A stretch of DNA of 64,000 nucleotides, taken from contig NC_089722.1 in the NCBI RefSeq assembly GCF_035083965.1, forward strand, positions 41,536,697 to 41,600,696, read 5' to 3'. Origin of the DNA: Branchiostoma lanceolatum (taxonomy: Eukaryota; Chordata; Leptocardii; Amphioxiformes; Branchiostomatidae). Within the stretch, counting starts at the first letter, position 1, and every line of letters begins with the position of its first letter. The translations under genes were made by a program, and so were the position numbers. The notes under the pieces are model-generated. The model made no database searches, had not been told where the DNA came from, and saw only the letters and a program-made list of their open reading frames with translations. Positions 1 to 25,935 of the stretch are shown here, one piece after another.

Positions 1-690
1 ACTTACAATGCAGATTTTTAGGCGTCTAAGAGGACTGTCCAAATGGAACCCATTATGTTCTGCTCAGTAATATCTTCATTTTGCATACTTTTAGGTGGTC
101 ATTGTACAGTCACTGCTTTGTCAATTTACGAGACATATTCTGACATATTGAGGTGTAAATAATTCCCGCTCATTATGATAATTCATCCAAAAAGATGAGA
201 AGGACCACATTTTGCACTGACGGTAAGATTACTAACTTAAGATCAGTCTCTATTTCCTGCTATTTGGCCCATATTTTTCCACAAAGAGTAATATAATGAT
301 TAAAAACTGCATAATTTTGAAGCAAATATTCTTTCAAAAATACAAATTGAGGACAAGCAAAAAAATCCATATTTGAACACTGCACATTTTGCTAGTACGG
401 TGGACTACTAATACTACTACATTTTGCTAGGGTCCAAAGGGACCCTACACATGCTTTTCTCTATAATTTAAGCACTTTTAAGTTTGTTCCATTCTCCGTC
501 AAAAAAATTAGAAGACGTAATAGTAGATCTTTACACACAAAAAAGCCACGGAAATAGTTTTTTTTTTTAAATAAAAAATGTTCAAATGGAACTTCAAAAT
601 TTGCGTCTGCATGGGGGTCAAAGCGAGGGTTACAAACTAAGGCAATAGCATCCATGGTAAGGTGATCGCGCTTTGCTCTTACATGATGAA
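1..690. other. AT-rich flank, no gene seen
   Basis: No exon with a supported splice frame was found. It is probably intron of the minus-strand F5/8C gene whose next 3' exons lie beyond the left edge. Confidence 0.4.
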
Positions 691-697
691 AATTTAC

Positions 698-3600
698 CTT
701 GGAAAAAATTCACCTCCATGATTTCGAAAGTTTTGAGCCCTTGTTCATTGTTTGCAGGGGTAAATTGCAGGCGCCAAAGCTGTCCTGTAGCGAGGAACCC
801 GCTCAGATCAACTTCATTCAGGAGAACATCTTTGTTTGTTTCTTGATCTGCACCTGGAAGCAGATCGGCAGCAGGGAAGTGTTTCACTGTCTCAAACTGT
901 GGCCGTTGTCCTGTTGACATTGAGATCGTTACATTCCGGGCGTGGTAGTACCGCATGCGGACTCGGGAGAGTGTGATGGGGGTCTGTAGGTCAAAGGTGA
1001 GACTCCAGCTGTCCTCTTGAGCTGCACGCTGCCAGCCGGTCCTGAGGTTGGAGTCCAGCACATAGCCGGCAACATGTCGGACTCCGTCGTCGTCCTCCCA
1101 TTCGTCCGGTGTCACCCATGTCGGGTCGGTCTCTACCCAGCCACCTGCAGCCAACGACAGCATTCAGTAATATTCTATGTAGCTATGTGTAATTTATTGG
1201 CCCCAAAACTTTAGGTTAGAAGAGAAATGCCTGTTTCTGATGGATAAATTTGCTTAATTTTGGACTACCCAGTAAATACCCCCAACTGACTTTAACAGTC
1301 AAATTCAATATTCTGCGTATTGGAGAAATGTTTTGTCAATTAAAAAAAAGCATTTGACTCTGTTTGGCGAGAGGGGCTTCTAAACTTCTAAATTCAGGGA
1401 TAGGGTGGAGCTTTTATCAGGTTATCAAATGTATGTACAACAAACCTCAGACGTGTGTAAAAACCTCGTCTGGCGTAACACTACCTTTTGTAAAAAAAAA
1501 GGGGCGTTAGACAGGGCTGCAATCTGCATTTAATGATCTTGTACACGAGCTCGATAATGCCGAATGTACACGTACACCACCATCTCTGCATAATTTATTC
1601 GTATCGTGCTTGTTATATGCAGACGATGTAGTTATATTTCCCGAATCAGATAAAGGTTTGCAATGTGCTATCATTAAGCGCCTTTTGTACCAAATGGAGA
1701 CTCCAACAAGTTAATATAAGGAAAACAAAAGTTGTAATCTTCAACAAATCTGGTTGGTCCAAAGATTAAAAAAAATGCTCATTCGGACAAGACACGTTGG
1801 ACATCCCTCCTACTGCTACGTCGGCCTGACTATTACGTTGTCGAACAGCTCCTCCCTGGCTAAAAAACAACTTTTACTCAAAGCAAGTACATCTATATAA
1901 AGTCTAATACCCCTTATTAGTTTATCTGTTTCTCCAAAGTGTTTATTAGGAATATTTGACTCCAATTCGTCTATATGGATGTGAAATTTGGGGCACTGAG
2001 TCCATAAATGACAACTCTCCAATCGAAATTTCGCAAAGCTTTTTCAAAAATAAACTTGGGGTTTTCAGAAATTGTAGTAATTTAGCATCTAGAGCAGAAC
2101 TGGGCCGATTTACTTAAGAATTACTAGATATATCTGTTCGTTTGATTGGTTACGCCTGTTACAGATTGATTATAAAAGACACCCATTACAAGTTGACGCT
2201 TTTTTGATTCAACATTACTCTTTTACAAATAGTCGTAAAAGAACCCTGTTACAACGTGTATAAGAAATATTAGACTGTAGTGGTTACTCCAATCTGTTCT
2301 ATTCTTGCAATTTATCTAGCGACACAAAGTCAATATGTGCTATGATAAGGTTCAGAATTACCAATATTCACATTCAAACTTTTTCTAATAATTTGAGTAT
2401 GGATACTGGCAAGCTAAGGTTTTATACGACATGCAAGACATCATATACCATGGAAGAAATATCTAGAGATAAATGATTCTATTCACTCTCTGCAATTAGC
2501 AAAATCAGAATTAGTGCCCACCCCCTTCAAATAGAGAGAGGGCGCGGTACAAGAACTTACCTGTGTGCGAAAACTCCTGAACATGTAAATACTGCATGTC
2601 ATACACGGTGGAAGACGAAAACATTTTTTTCTCAAATTGCCACTTCTACGATCACAAAAGAAAAGACCAAAAAAACAAATTCCACTCTGATTTCTCTACG
2701 TTTGCAGACAAATAGAAAATTACTCTCCTCACAAATCTCCCACATTACAGTGGGATCATTCGTCTTCCACTGTCTCGGAAAAAAGTCGAGCCCAATAAGT
2801 TAATATTTGGTGTCAATATCTAGACTAGTCACATATTATATTGTTCCCATTGTCTGTCCGGCCATATTTGCAGTTACTTGCGTAAATGTCTGTCATTGCA
2901 ATTAGACTCCGGGCAAGAACTTGCAATAAACTGCATATATTGATACCATCAGGAAAAGGACGGCCTGGGTTCTGCAGTACAGTTCGGGACTACATAGTAA
3001 CAACTAGGGGTGGGTACCGGTACCGTGTACCGGTACAAAACCGGTATTTCTTAATGGACCGGTCCAAAAAAACCGGTCCGTAAAAAATCAGTGGACCGGT
3101 CTATGGACCGATTAGAAAATTCATAGTACCAGGCTACTTGCAGGAGGCAACATAACTGGTCTAAGAAAATACAAAACAGCAGATTTAACGAGTCATTTTC
3201 GAAGACGTTAGCTGTGAATCATATAGAAACACTTAAAGGATGAGTAAACAGACGGCGAGGAGAGTATGGTTATAATCTTGAGACAAAGTGCAAACCTAAG
3301 AAATTATATCGTTCCAGACATGACGTTTGGAGACTTTTACGTGTGTCTCGCTCTGCAAAATATGATGTACTGCGACACTACTATAATCAGGTACAGGTAC
3401 AGGTCCGGACCTGGACCTGACCCTTTGGACCTGGACCTGGACCGGACCTGAATTTTATATTATGTACCGGTACCCACTCCTAGTAACATGTGTTAATGTT
3501 GCCTTTTTTGACACGAAAAGTATGGACTGTGGCCATGCCAGTTTTGCAGTGCCTGAGACATAAGCGTACAACACCAGGTCTACTAAGTACGGAGGATAAG

Positions 3601-4270
3601 CCGAGAAAACAAAGTATGATTTCCAAAGGAATTTCGGCTTGAAAATGACAGAAACTAAGATGCCCTTATTAACCAGTTATTGAAGTTAGCTAAAAAGCTG
3701 TTTTGGTGGATTCAAACTTTTTAAACCATACGGTGAATACAACATATCTACTATTCATAGCAATGATGGCGTGGTATATATATGTGTACAAAGCATTTAT
3801 TCTAAATCTTGAAAAAATCCTGTTTATGTTTATATTCAAGTCCATTATGTCTTGAGTAGTCTAAGTCCACGTGTGTTACAAAGGAAAATACTGCATACGC
3901 AAATAGGCACAATGTAGCATCCCCCTAGTTTCTACCAGACTGACTCCACTGGCTACTGGGGGGAATAAGTCGCCAGGGGAATTTGGCTACCAAAGGGGTT
4001 GACTGGCCGTGCTCCGGAGGGAGAAATATTGGCCCAACTGTAGACTGACTTTTCCGGCCAATTATTTCCCTTTTTGTCGAATTCTACTATCCGTACCCCC
4101 GTGGGAAGGCCAGGTGGAGGCTAGTATCCCCCTATAATCATGACTTCAGTATTCTACAGATTGACATGGATATCTAGTTGCTTACCTGTTAGCGCAAATG
4201 CACCTGACAGACAGTGGCACAGACCCCACAGCAGGACCAGAGATGTCCCGGTGGCCGACAGGTCTCCCAT
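698..4270 (-). CDS. Secreted F5/8C (discoidin)-like protein, 5' part
   Basis: Two exons are visible. Exon 1 (4270 down to 4186) starts MGDLSATGTSLVLLWGLC and encodes a signal peptide ending near SGAFA, followed by donor GTAAGC. Exon 2 (1144 down to 698) follows a CTGCAG acceptor and ends at donor GTAAAT. Both junctions are phase 1 and the joined frame is open. Exon 2 gives about 149 residues of a beta-rich, discoidin-like galactose-binding fold: a GYVLDSNLRTGWQ start, the strand SWSLTFDLQTPITLSRVRM, and the closing strand LKTFEIMEVNFFQG. The phase-1 end means further extracellular modules probably follow leftward, outside the window. The gene is divergent from the LDLa/F5-8C gene at 4993, which carries related domains, so the pair may be functionally linked; that is inference. 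The ligand is unknown. Confidence 0.7.
1335..2640 (+). mobile_element. Degenerate non-LTR (LINE) reverse transcriptase relic
   Basis: Decayed LINE copy. Around 1345-1375 it reads KAFDSVWREGLL, typical of RT block 2, and around 1618-1640 LLYADDVVI, the RT catalytic YADD block. A C-terminal region near 2540-2610 resembles the RYKNLP...CKYC...EDEN finger-like end of LINE proteins. Several stops and frame changes interrupt it. It lies in the intron of the minus-strand F5/8C gene. Clade uncertain (L2/CR1-like ending). Confidence 0.7.
3005..3482. mobile_element. hAT-type MITE
   Basis: The left end TAGGGGTGGGTACCGGTAC and the reverse complement of the right end match in 18 of 19 bases. Flanks are GTAACAAC and GTAACATG, an imperfect 8-bp target duplication as expected of hAT elements. 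The 478-bp interior repeats ACCGGTCC/GGACCTG motifs and has no transposase frame. Confidence 0.8.
3926..4124. mobile_element. Short TIR element (MITE), same family as 52461-52644
   Basis: Left end TAGTTTCTACCAGACT and right end GGTGGAGGCTAG are diverged inverted repeats. The flanks catccccc and tatccccc look like an 8-bp target duplication. Both this copy and the one in the lyase gene carry an internal GGCCAATT patch. Confidence 0.5.
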
Positions 4271-4992
4271 TCTGCTGAAAGGCGGATGACCCTTGACGTA
4301 CAGCGTTCCTTCACGTTGTGCCGTTGTACACTGACGCAGAGTTGTTTTTCGTACAAAAGCACCTTAGCGTGCACTGCCGAATGCTCATATCAATTGTCAG
4401 GGTAGATGTAGAATGATAGCCTCCACATCAGGCTCTTCGGTGGTGTTTCAGTACTGACAGTTTTGCAAAATAACCCTTTTTGTAAACATTCGCTGGCAGC
4501 TTCAGCCGAGGCTAGACGAGTGTTCCGTGCGGCATTTTTATTCGCAGCTTTATGTGTGTCTCGTGGCAGGCACCTGGTGAAAACCTCATGAAATATTTGT
4601 TGTTGTTTTTCTTCGGCCACCCACTATATGTTTTACTCTTTTACAGATCTGTTTGCATTAGAATAAGCTAGGAAGATAAGGACAAGTGAAAGCTAAGGTT
4701 CAAATATAACAGAAATATTCAGTTCAATTCATTGACTAAGTTGGGACAACTGAATTCTTTTATCGATGATTGATAACGTTCCTTCACATTGCCACGCATC
4801 CTGCGGGGTCGGTACTCGGTACCATCTGTCCGTTGGGATGCTTAACTCCACCTGTTCGTAAAACAAAGTATGTGCAGAGCCGTGCCACGTACACCCCAGC
4901 ACTATCTGATTACTTTGGCACCACACACCACTGTGCCAGGGTAGGTCCAGTGGACCGGGATGTCACCTACATTTCCCCCCGAAAAGCCGATC
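4271..4992. promoter_or_regulatory. Shared upstream region of a divergent gene pair
   Basis: About 720 bases separate the start codon of the minus-strand F5/8C gene (4270) from that of the plus-strand LDLa gene (4993). No convincing TATA box or named motif was found. A bidirectional promoter is inferred from geometry only. Confidence 0.4.
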
Positions 4993-19909
<14,917 letters not shown>

Positions 19910-20450
19910 TCATTATAAGATTTCGTCTGTAGGACAGGGGAAAATTAAGTGGAAATTGCTAAAAGACATGGCATGAAATAGCGTTCCAGAGACATGATCT
20001 TTATTAATTGTTTTGACTAAGAAATGCGTAAGTTTTACCTGCAATCATCCGCGTTTGAGCTACATTGTCGACATGTCCAAACTCTTGTTTTTGGAATGTA
20101 TCATGTTTCTTATGTCTCAAACTCTTTTACTTTCTGCAGAAAGTTAAAGCTCATAAATCGTACCAAAATTTTTGATAGATTTGGAATAGTTGTTTAATTT
20201 TTGAAATTTTGCGTTTCGTACACCTAAGGAACCATGGGTAACATGACCAGAGAATGTATCAGATAACCAGAAAAACAGAAATTAATTGGTGCAGTGTGGC
20301 ATGGCACCGGATGATACACATGGATTATTCAATGCAGTCTTGTTGCAGACAACATATCAATTATCTAAGCCCTAATATCATAGCTCCGTGAATAGTTCAT
20401 CAGGTTGGTAAGTCACCGGATAGCAACGTTCTTTGTACACAACCAAATAT
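19910..20450 (+). other. Downstream of the LDLa mosaic gene
   Basis: Probable 3' UTR and flank. No coding signal was seen. A possible poly(A) signal AATAAA lies far downstream at about 21166, so the transcript end is not settled. Confidence 0.4.
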
Positions 20451-20454
20451 CTCA

Positions 20455-20830
20455 CACTGCAGCAGCGACACCTAGCGTGCGAAGTATTTTTTAACTAGGC
20501 CATACCAACGTTTTGGTGACCATCTGTCACCTTCCCAATGCAATAATGTAAATCATGTCATGAACCGGGATGAGGAGGATATAAACCCAGGGTCATGTTT
20601 CACACCACATTCTTCACACTGCAGCAGCGACACCTAGCTGGCTTGTAAAGTATTTTTACCCGACCAACGTTTTGGTGACCATCTGTCACCCTCCTAATGC
20701 AATATTGTAAATCTACTCCGGTCATGAACCGGAATAAGGGGGGATATTAATCCAGGGTCATGTTTCACACCACATTCATCATCACGATGCAGCAGCGACA
20801 CCTACCTGCCGTGCACAGTAGTGCCAGTTA
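20455..20830 (+). repeat. 165-bp tandem repeat, about 2.3 copies
   Basis: CAGCAGCGACACCTA recurs at about 20461, 20622 and 20790. Between copies run GTTTTGGTGACCATCTGTCA, then a CATGAACCGG patch, then GGGTCATGTTTCACACCACA. Each unit holds the inverted pair GGTGAC/GTCACC. One further copy lies in reverse orientation at about 61135-61290, downstream of the paralogous gene end. Confidence 0.8.
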
Positions 20831-21990
20831 GTGTTGTCCTATCCGGAAAAAGGTGACGAAGAGATTTCTGATATAGATGGAATGAAAGAGTAGAATTTTC
20901 TTTACTTTATTTCACTGCCAAAATGGAACTCTGACGACTCTCTGGCGCTCTGTAAGATCAACATATCATAAGAGCATATTATTCTTTTTATCTGTTAGTC
21001 TCAATTTTATTGACAATTCCCTATACTTTAGTGCAACACACTAGGTACATCATATTAATGTAAGGAAATTTTCCTTTAATTTCCAAAACTCATGCAGATC
21101 TTTTAATTAGAGCATCAATTTTAAGTTATTATTAGTCCTTCAAACGTATAGTTGAAAACGTTTTGAAATAAAGAATTTCTGTGCATGGTCAGTTAGAATA
21201 AACATATATCAGCATGTGAAGACTTTTCCGCGTGGTGTCTTCTGTTTTTTTATAGAAGAACTTTATTGCACGACTATTGTAGCAGGTACAAAGTATGGCA
21301 AAAACAATTAACATGGAACAAGATATAAGTATGGAATAAAACGATTCACTACAACAAAGTGACTATCTTAGGTTTAACACTATTCATGTTGGGCTCATAA
21401 TGAGTATCATTATTTTTCTTTTTTATATGATATACATTCACATGGTCATTCATTCATCCATCAATTCTTCTATTATCTTGTTTCAAAGTCTGCTATTGAA
21501 ATGTCCTTGGAGTTCGAAAGAAAGATGCAAGAGAGCCCAAACTTACGTCACTTCTTCCCTACCACAATGACTATTTATCGTGTTAGAATTGTGATCATAG
21601 CTTCTCCAGAACACGAGATAAATAAAACCCTGCAACAAATGCACCATAGGATAACGATGATGAAGGTAAGATATCAAAACATCACATGATGAGAAATTAC
21701 TCAAAAACCCAATTCTTTAGTAATTGTATCTCATTGATTCTCCCCAAGTACTCATGGTCCTACCCGATGCAAGTCATTAGGGTATGCATGATATAATGTA
21801 CACAAGTGGCTTTTTCTGCGAAGGCGGGTCAACTGCACATCAGGAGGTAGGCATGTTCATTTCGACAGATGATATGAGACAACATTACATTCACTAGAAA
21901 CTTTGTAATTTTAGAAAGAAAATATGCTGAAAGTTAATAAGCCTTTAGAGATTTTTTGCAGCTAATCTTCCCTGATTAAAGGTTCGAAAG
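20831..21990. other. Intergenic, no gene seen
   Basis: AT-rich sequence without supported exons. About 21255-21300 (ACTTTATTGCACGACTATTG...GGTACAAAGTATGGC) matches pieces near 16335 and 53735, so it is a dispersed repeat. Confidence 0.45.
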
Positions 21991-21994
21991 GTGT

Positions 21995-23250
21995 TACAGA
22001 TTCTGAAGTAAACAACATGCTTTTAATATTCAAATATATACCTTCAGACAATTAAGTTAAACGTATGAATAAGACTGATCTTAAACTGTTTGCCACACCC
22101 TGTTACTGCTCGGCTGCTGAAACAAGTATCCTACAAGTACTGTAGGAACAAGAGGACCGAAAACCCTTCACCACTCCTTCGCCAAGAAAGTGCCAACTGA
22201 GGACTAGGCTGAAGGACAAGTTCGGACAATTTTCAAAGGTAAGTCTCTTCTCAAGAAAGCAATGCCACATTGCAGCCTCCCCCATGCCTTCTTATAGGGG
22301 GTATGAATCGTAGAATTCGGCAAAAGAGAATAATGATTGGCCATTAGAGTCAGACCACGGTAAGGTATATATTTCCCCTGCGCTTGCAAAATAAACCCTC
22401 TGGTGGCCAAACTTCCTTGGCAAATATTCTTCCTGTAACTGCGTAGTAAGTTTGGCAGAGACTAGGCACATTGTTCATTCGTAGGTGAAAATGAACTGGA
22501 AAAGGCAATTTGGAGTCATTTCTAATCATTTCAAACAAGATAACCCAGCCCCAATCTGGAAGGTCCAGGCTGGTCGGGGATACAAATTCAAGAGGAATAA
22601 ACAACTGTGGTTGTACCAGCATTTGTTTGTTTGTATTGCCTACCCGGTAAACCGCGTCAAGGCGTAACAAACCATGTTTATACCAGCAGAAATTGATTAG
22701 GGTATAAAAAGATGAATCAACTGCACATTAGACATGTGGTAGACATGTTCAAAACTGCCTACCTTACATACCACGAAAACACTGGGGGGAAAAAACTGTG
22801 ATAAGAATTAGTAAGGGATCATTAACTTTTTCCTAGCACACCTTCCCCGATGAAAGGTTTGAAACGTGCCACGAATTCTGGTGTAGGCCTTAAAGTAAAC
22901 AACATGCTTTAATATCAATATTCAAATATCTACCTTCAGACAATTAAGATAAACGTATGAATAAGACTAATCTAAAACTGTTTGCCTCACCCAGTTACTG
23001 CTCAGCTGCTGAAGCACGCATCCTACAAGGACAACGAAAAAAAGGGACCCAAACATCCTTCACGACTTCAGGAGGAGCCAACCTGACTAGACTGAAGGAC
23101 AGATTCAAAGGTAAGTCTCTTCTGTAGACAGCAATTGCACAATACTGATTCTGAGATGAAAGTGAACTGGACAACACAATTTAGATATTGAATCCTTTCA
23201 AACAAGATAAACCATCCGCAATCTGGAAGGTCCAGCATGATCGGGGAGAC
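21995..23250 (+). repeat. Two diverged direct copies of an exon-like unit
   Basis: About 22010-22260 and 22890-23130 are homologous direct repeats. In the second, 22995-23110 is bounded by CCCAG and AAAG|GTAAGT and is open in one frame (YCSAAEARILQGQRKKGTQT... to DRFKG). In the first (22103-22238) the acceptor AG is lost and the same frame has a stop. They may be 5' exons of the LRR gene or remnants of an older gene. I do not recognise the peptide. Confidence 0.45.
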
Positions 23251-23429
23251 TAAAAGAGACTAAGATTCAGCCTTCAAGCCCAGGGATTGCAAACCCAGTA
23301 CTTGTATATGCTGGTTAGTGCTCTGCATGGATTTCTGATGTCTAGTTGCACCGAGCCTGCACCAGGGTTAGAGCTTGGGTCTGTGACACTTGATGGAAGG
23401 AAACCAAGCGGTACGAGGAGGTTTTGCAG

Positions 23430-23543
23430 TAGCCTGGAATCCAAACCTATTATAGCTCCCGAGTCTCTCTCCGGGAGCTATAATGGGTTTGGATTCCTTG
23501 GAGAGAGACTTGGAAGCTATAATAGGTTTGGATTCCAGACTAA
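23430..23543. mobile_element. Palindromic MITE with 8-bp target duplication
   Basis: TAGCCTGGAATCCAAACC at the left and GGTTTGGATTCCAGACTA at the right form 28-base inverted ends with one mismatch. A third inverted copy (GGGTTTGGATTCC) is internal. Flanks are TTTTGCAG on both sides (23422-23429 and 23544-23551), an exact 8-bp duplication, so hAT-like and recent. Confidence 0.85.
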
Positions 23544-23820
23544 TTTTGCAGGTAATTAATTACCTGAGGAAGTGCAGGTATACATGCAGCAAAATAAGCA
23601 TTTTGAGCCCTGATCCATGTTGCATATTCTTTGATCAGTTTTCACCCTATGCAGTATTTTTTTGTGTGGATTTCAGAGCTTTTTATGTCAACACTGACAT
23701 GTTATATAGTTGTTGACAGTCATAACCATAACTACCTACAGACGTTGTTAAAGTGAATTGGTTATTTTTTTATTCCAGGTTCTGTGACTAACATTCTCTA
23801 TATTTCACTGGCAGGACAAC

Positions 23821-25896
23821 ATGTGGAGAAAGCTGCGACACGTGCTGATTTTCCTTCTCATCATGTTAAACGATGCCGGAAGCTGGTTACTCAGCAAAGA
23901 TGACTGCAGGAGTAGGTGTAAATTAACCCCAACCTGCTATTGCAACAAGATGGACCTGACCCGCATCCCTCAGAACCTGCCAACATCAATTTCTAAGTTG
24001 GATTTGTCAGATAATCAGATTACATCTATAAGTCTGTCAGGGCTAACAAGGTATAGAAACCTGAGACAATTGTACCTACCACGCAACCGAATAGCTAACA
24101 TTCGGTCTGGCGCATTCTCAAATCTACCAAAGCTCACTACGCTGTCCTTAAACAATAATCGAATTACTAACCTCCAGCCTGATGTTTATTCAAATCTCAC
24201 GAAGCTGTACCTAGACTCCAATCAGATAGCTGACATTCATCCAGGTGCATTCTCAAATCCATCAAAGCTCAAACGTTTGTACCTACGCTACAACCAAATA
24301 ACTGACATTGGTAAATTTTCAAATCTAACCCAGTTACGTTTCTTGCACCTGGACGAAAATAACATAACTGACCTTCAGCCGGCAGCCTTTTTAAATCTAA
24401 CGCGGCTAATAGTTTTGACGCTGAAATCAAACCAGATAACTAAGATTCACCCTAATACATTCGCGAATCTATCCCTCCTCAAATATCTGTACCTGGACTC
24501 CAACAAAATAGCTGAGATTCAGCCAAAAACATTCTCAAATCTACCACAACTCGAAAGGTTGCGCCTGCAGTCAAACCTAATATCAGTCCTTCCCCAATCA
24601 GCATATGGCATGTTGGCACCTATTCCTGATGTAACAATTGACAACAACCCCTGGCAGTGTGACTGTAAGATGGTATCCTTCAGGCTAAAAATGAATGGGG
24701 CTCATTCATTTGAAAACCATATAGTATGCTCCCAGCCTGCCATGTTCTCTGGACAAAAGCTTAAAGATATCAACCCTAAAGACCTGATCTGTAAACTGGC
24801 AACAACTCCTACAATGGCACCATTCATCACACTGCCTGTCCATTCAAGTAAAATATCAACTGTGTCTGTTGATGGCCAATTGGAAAAGAACTCCTACAAT
24901 GGCAGCACTAACCACCCTACTCGATACCATTGGCACGTCAAACAAAATTCTGGCTCAACAGCACGCCCTGTAGACACCACACTGCCTGTCAATCTGAGCA
25001 AAATATCACTACGTATTATGCCTGTTGATGGCCAGTTGGAAAGTCGTTGCAATTCCCACAATAGCACCACTAACCACACGTCTCGCTATCACTCGCGCTT
25101 CAAACAAACCGCTGGCTCAACAGCACGTCCTGTAGGCACCACATTCACCACACTGTCTCTCGATCAAAGTAAACCAGAAAACAACAGTTCCCATAAATAT
25201 GTTACCAGTTTCCCCCTACCTGTTCTCATTGCCTCTGTCTGTGGGTCAATAGCTGGTGTTGTCCTGATTGGTGCCATAATTCTAACAATCTGGTGCAAGA
25301 GGAGGACCAAGGATCCTCCTTCAGGCCCAAGTTCGAATATTGCTTTCCTTAACACCACAACATCGGTAGACATACCACCAAACCCTTCCATATCTGGTGC
25401 AGGTCCAGAGATGCCTACTAAACCAAAGTCCCCAGTTCCACCTAGGAAAACACTTTCTGAAAATGCCCCTCCCCGCCTCCCCCCTCCTCAAGATGATGAT
25501 GATTGTGTGTATGTAGAGCCAGATGGTGCCCTATACATGAAGCCAGAAGATGTCCTGTATGAGATGCCAGCAAATGAAGGTCCAATCCAACATACAAACG
25601 CAAAGTTTCTTGATCAACCTGACGGAAAAACGCTTCCCAAAGGTGAGTTGAACTCGTCTCCCTTTGCCCGACGTCATGGTGGCGACGATTGTGTGTATGT
25701 GGAACCAGACGGTGCTCAATACATGAGTTCAGAAGCTGTCCAGTATGAGATGCCAGCAAACAGTCATTGCCAGAACCCAATAGATGCCCATAACAACTTG
25801 CACTACTACCAACCTCTAACAAAGACCACAGATTTACCCACTGATGGTAATGGGTACGTAATTGTGGAACCCAAAAATCTAGAAGGCCACTCTTAG
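23821..25896 (+). CDS. LRR transmembrane receptor with YxxP signalling tail
   Basis: Single coding exon, 691 residues. The ATG follows a probable 5' UTR splice acceptor (TTTCACTGGCAG). Residues 1-23 form a signal peptide and 28-45 a cysteine-rich N cap (CRSRCKLTPTCYCNKMDLT). Nine LRRs follow to about 270; two of them are a few residues short. The C cap reads NNPWQCDCKMVSFRL...VCSQPAMFSG. A Thr/Ser-rich stalk has an internal duplication (GSTARPVxTT twice) and many N-glycosylation sites. The transmembrane helix is about 468-491, followed by CKRR. The tail has SH3-type sites (PVPPRK, PPRLPPP) and YxxP at Tyr 564, 572, 580, 626, 642 and 662. YxxP is the known Crk/Nck SH2-binding motif, so adaptor recruitment is inferred. 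Ligand unknown; an immune or adhesion receptor is plausible. Confidence 0.9.
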   Translation: MWRKLRHVLIFLLIMLNDAGSWLLSKDDCRSRCKLTPTCYCNKMDLTRIPQNLPTSISKLDLSDNQITSISLSGLTRYRNLRQLYLPRNRIANIRSGAFSNLPKLTTLSLNNNRITNLQPDVYSNLTKLYLDSNQIADIHPGAFSNPSKLKRLYLRYNQITDIGKFSNLTQLRFLHLDENNITDLQPAAFLNLTRLIVLTLKSNQITKIHPNTFANLSLLKYLYLDSNKIAEIQPKTFSNLPQLERLRLQSNLISVLPQSAYGMLAPIPDVTIDNNPWQCDCKMVSFRLKMNGAHSFENHIVCSQPAMFSGQKLKDINPKDLICKLATTPTMAPFITLPVHSSKISTVSVDGQLEKNSYNGSTNHPTRYHWHVKQNSGSTARPVDTTLPVNLSKISLRIMPVDGQLESRCNSHNSTTNHTSRYHSRFKQTAGSTARPVGTTFTTLSLDQSKPENNSSHKYVTSFPLPVLIASVCGSIAGVVLIGAIILTIWCKRRTKDPPSGPSSNIAFLNTTTSVDIPPNPSISGAGPEMPTKPKSPVPPRKTLSENAPPRLPPPQDDDDCVYVEPDGALYMKPEDVLYEMPANEGPIQHTNAKFLDQPDGKTLPKGELNSSPFARRHGGDDCVYVEPDGAQYMSSEAVQYEMPANSHCQNPIDAHNNLHYYQPLTKTTDLPTDGNGYVIVEPKNLEGHS

Positions 25897-25897
25897 T

Positions 25898-25935
<38 letters not shown>

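Noticed and set aside
4390-4620. Minus-strand 76-codon frame upstream of the F5/8C gene
   Set aside because: No splice continuity with exon 1 and no motif; more likely promoter or 5' UTR.
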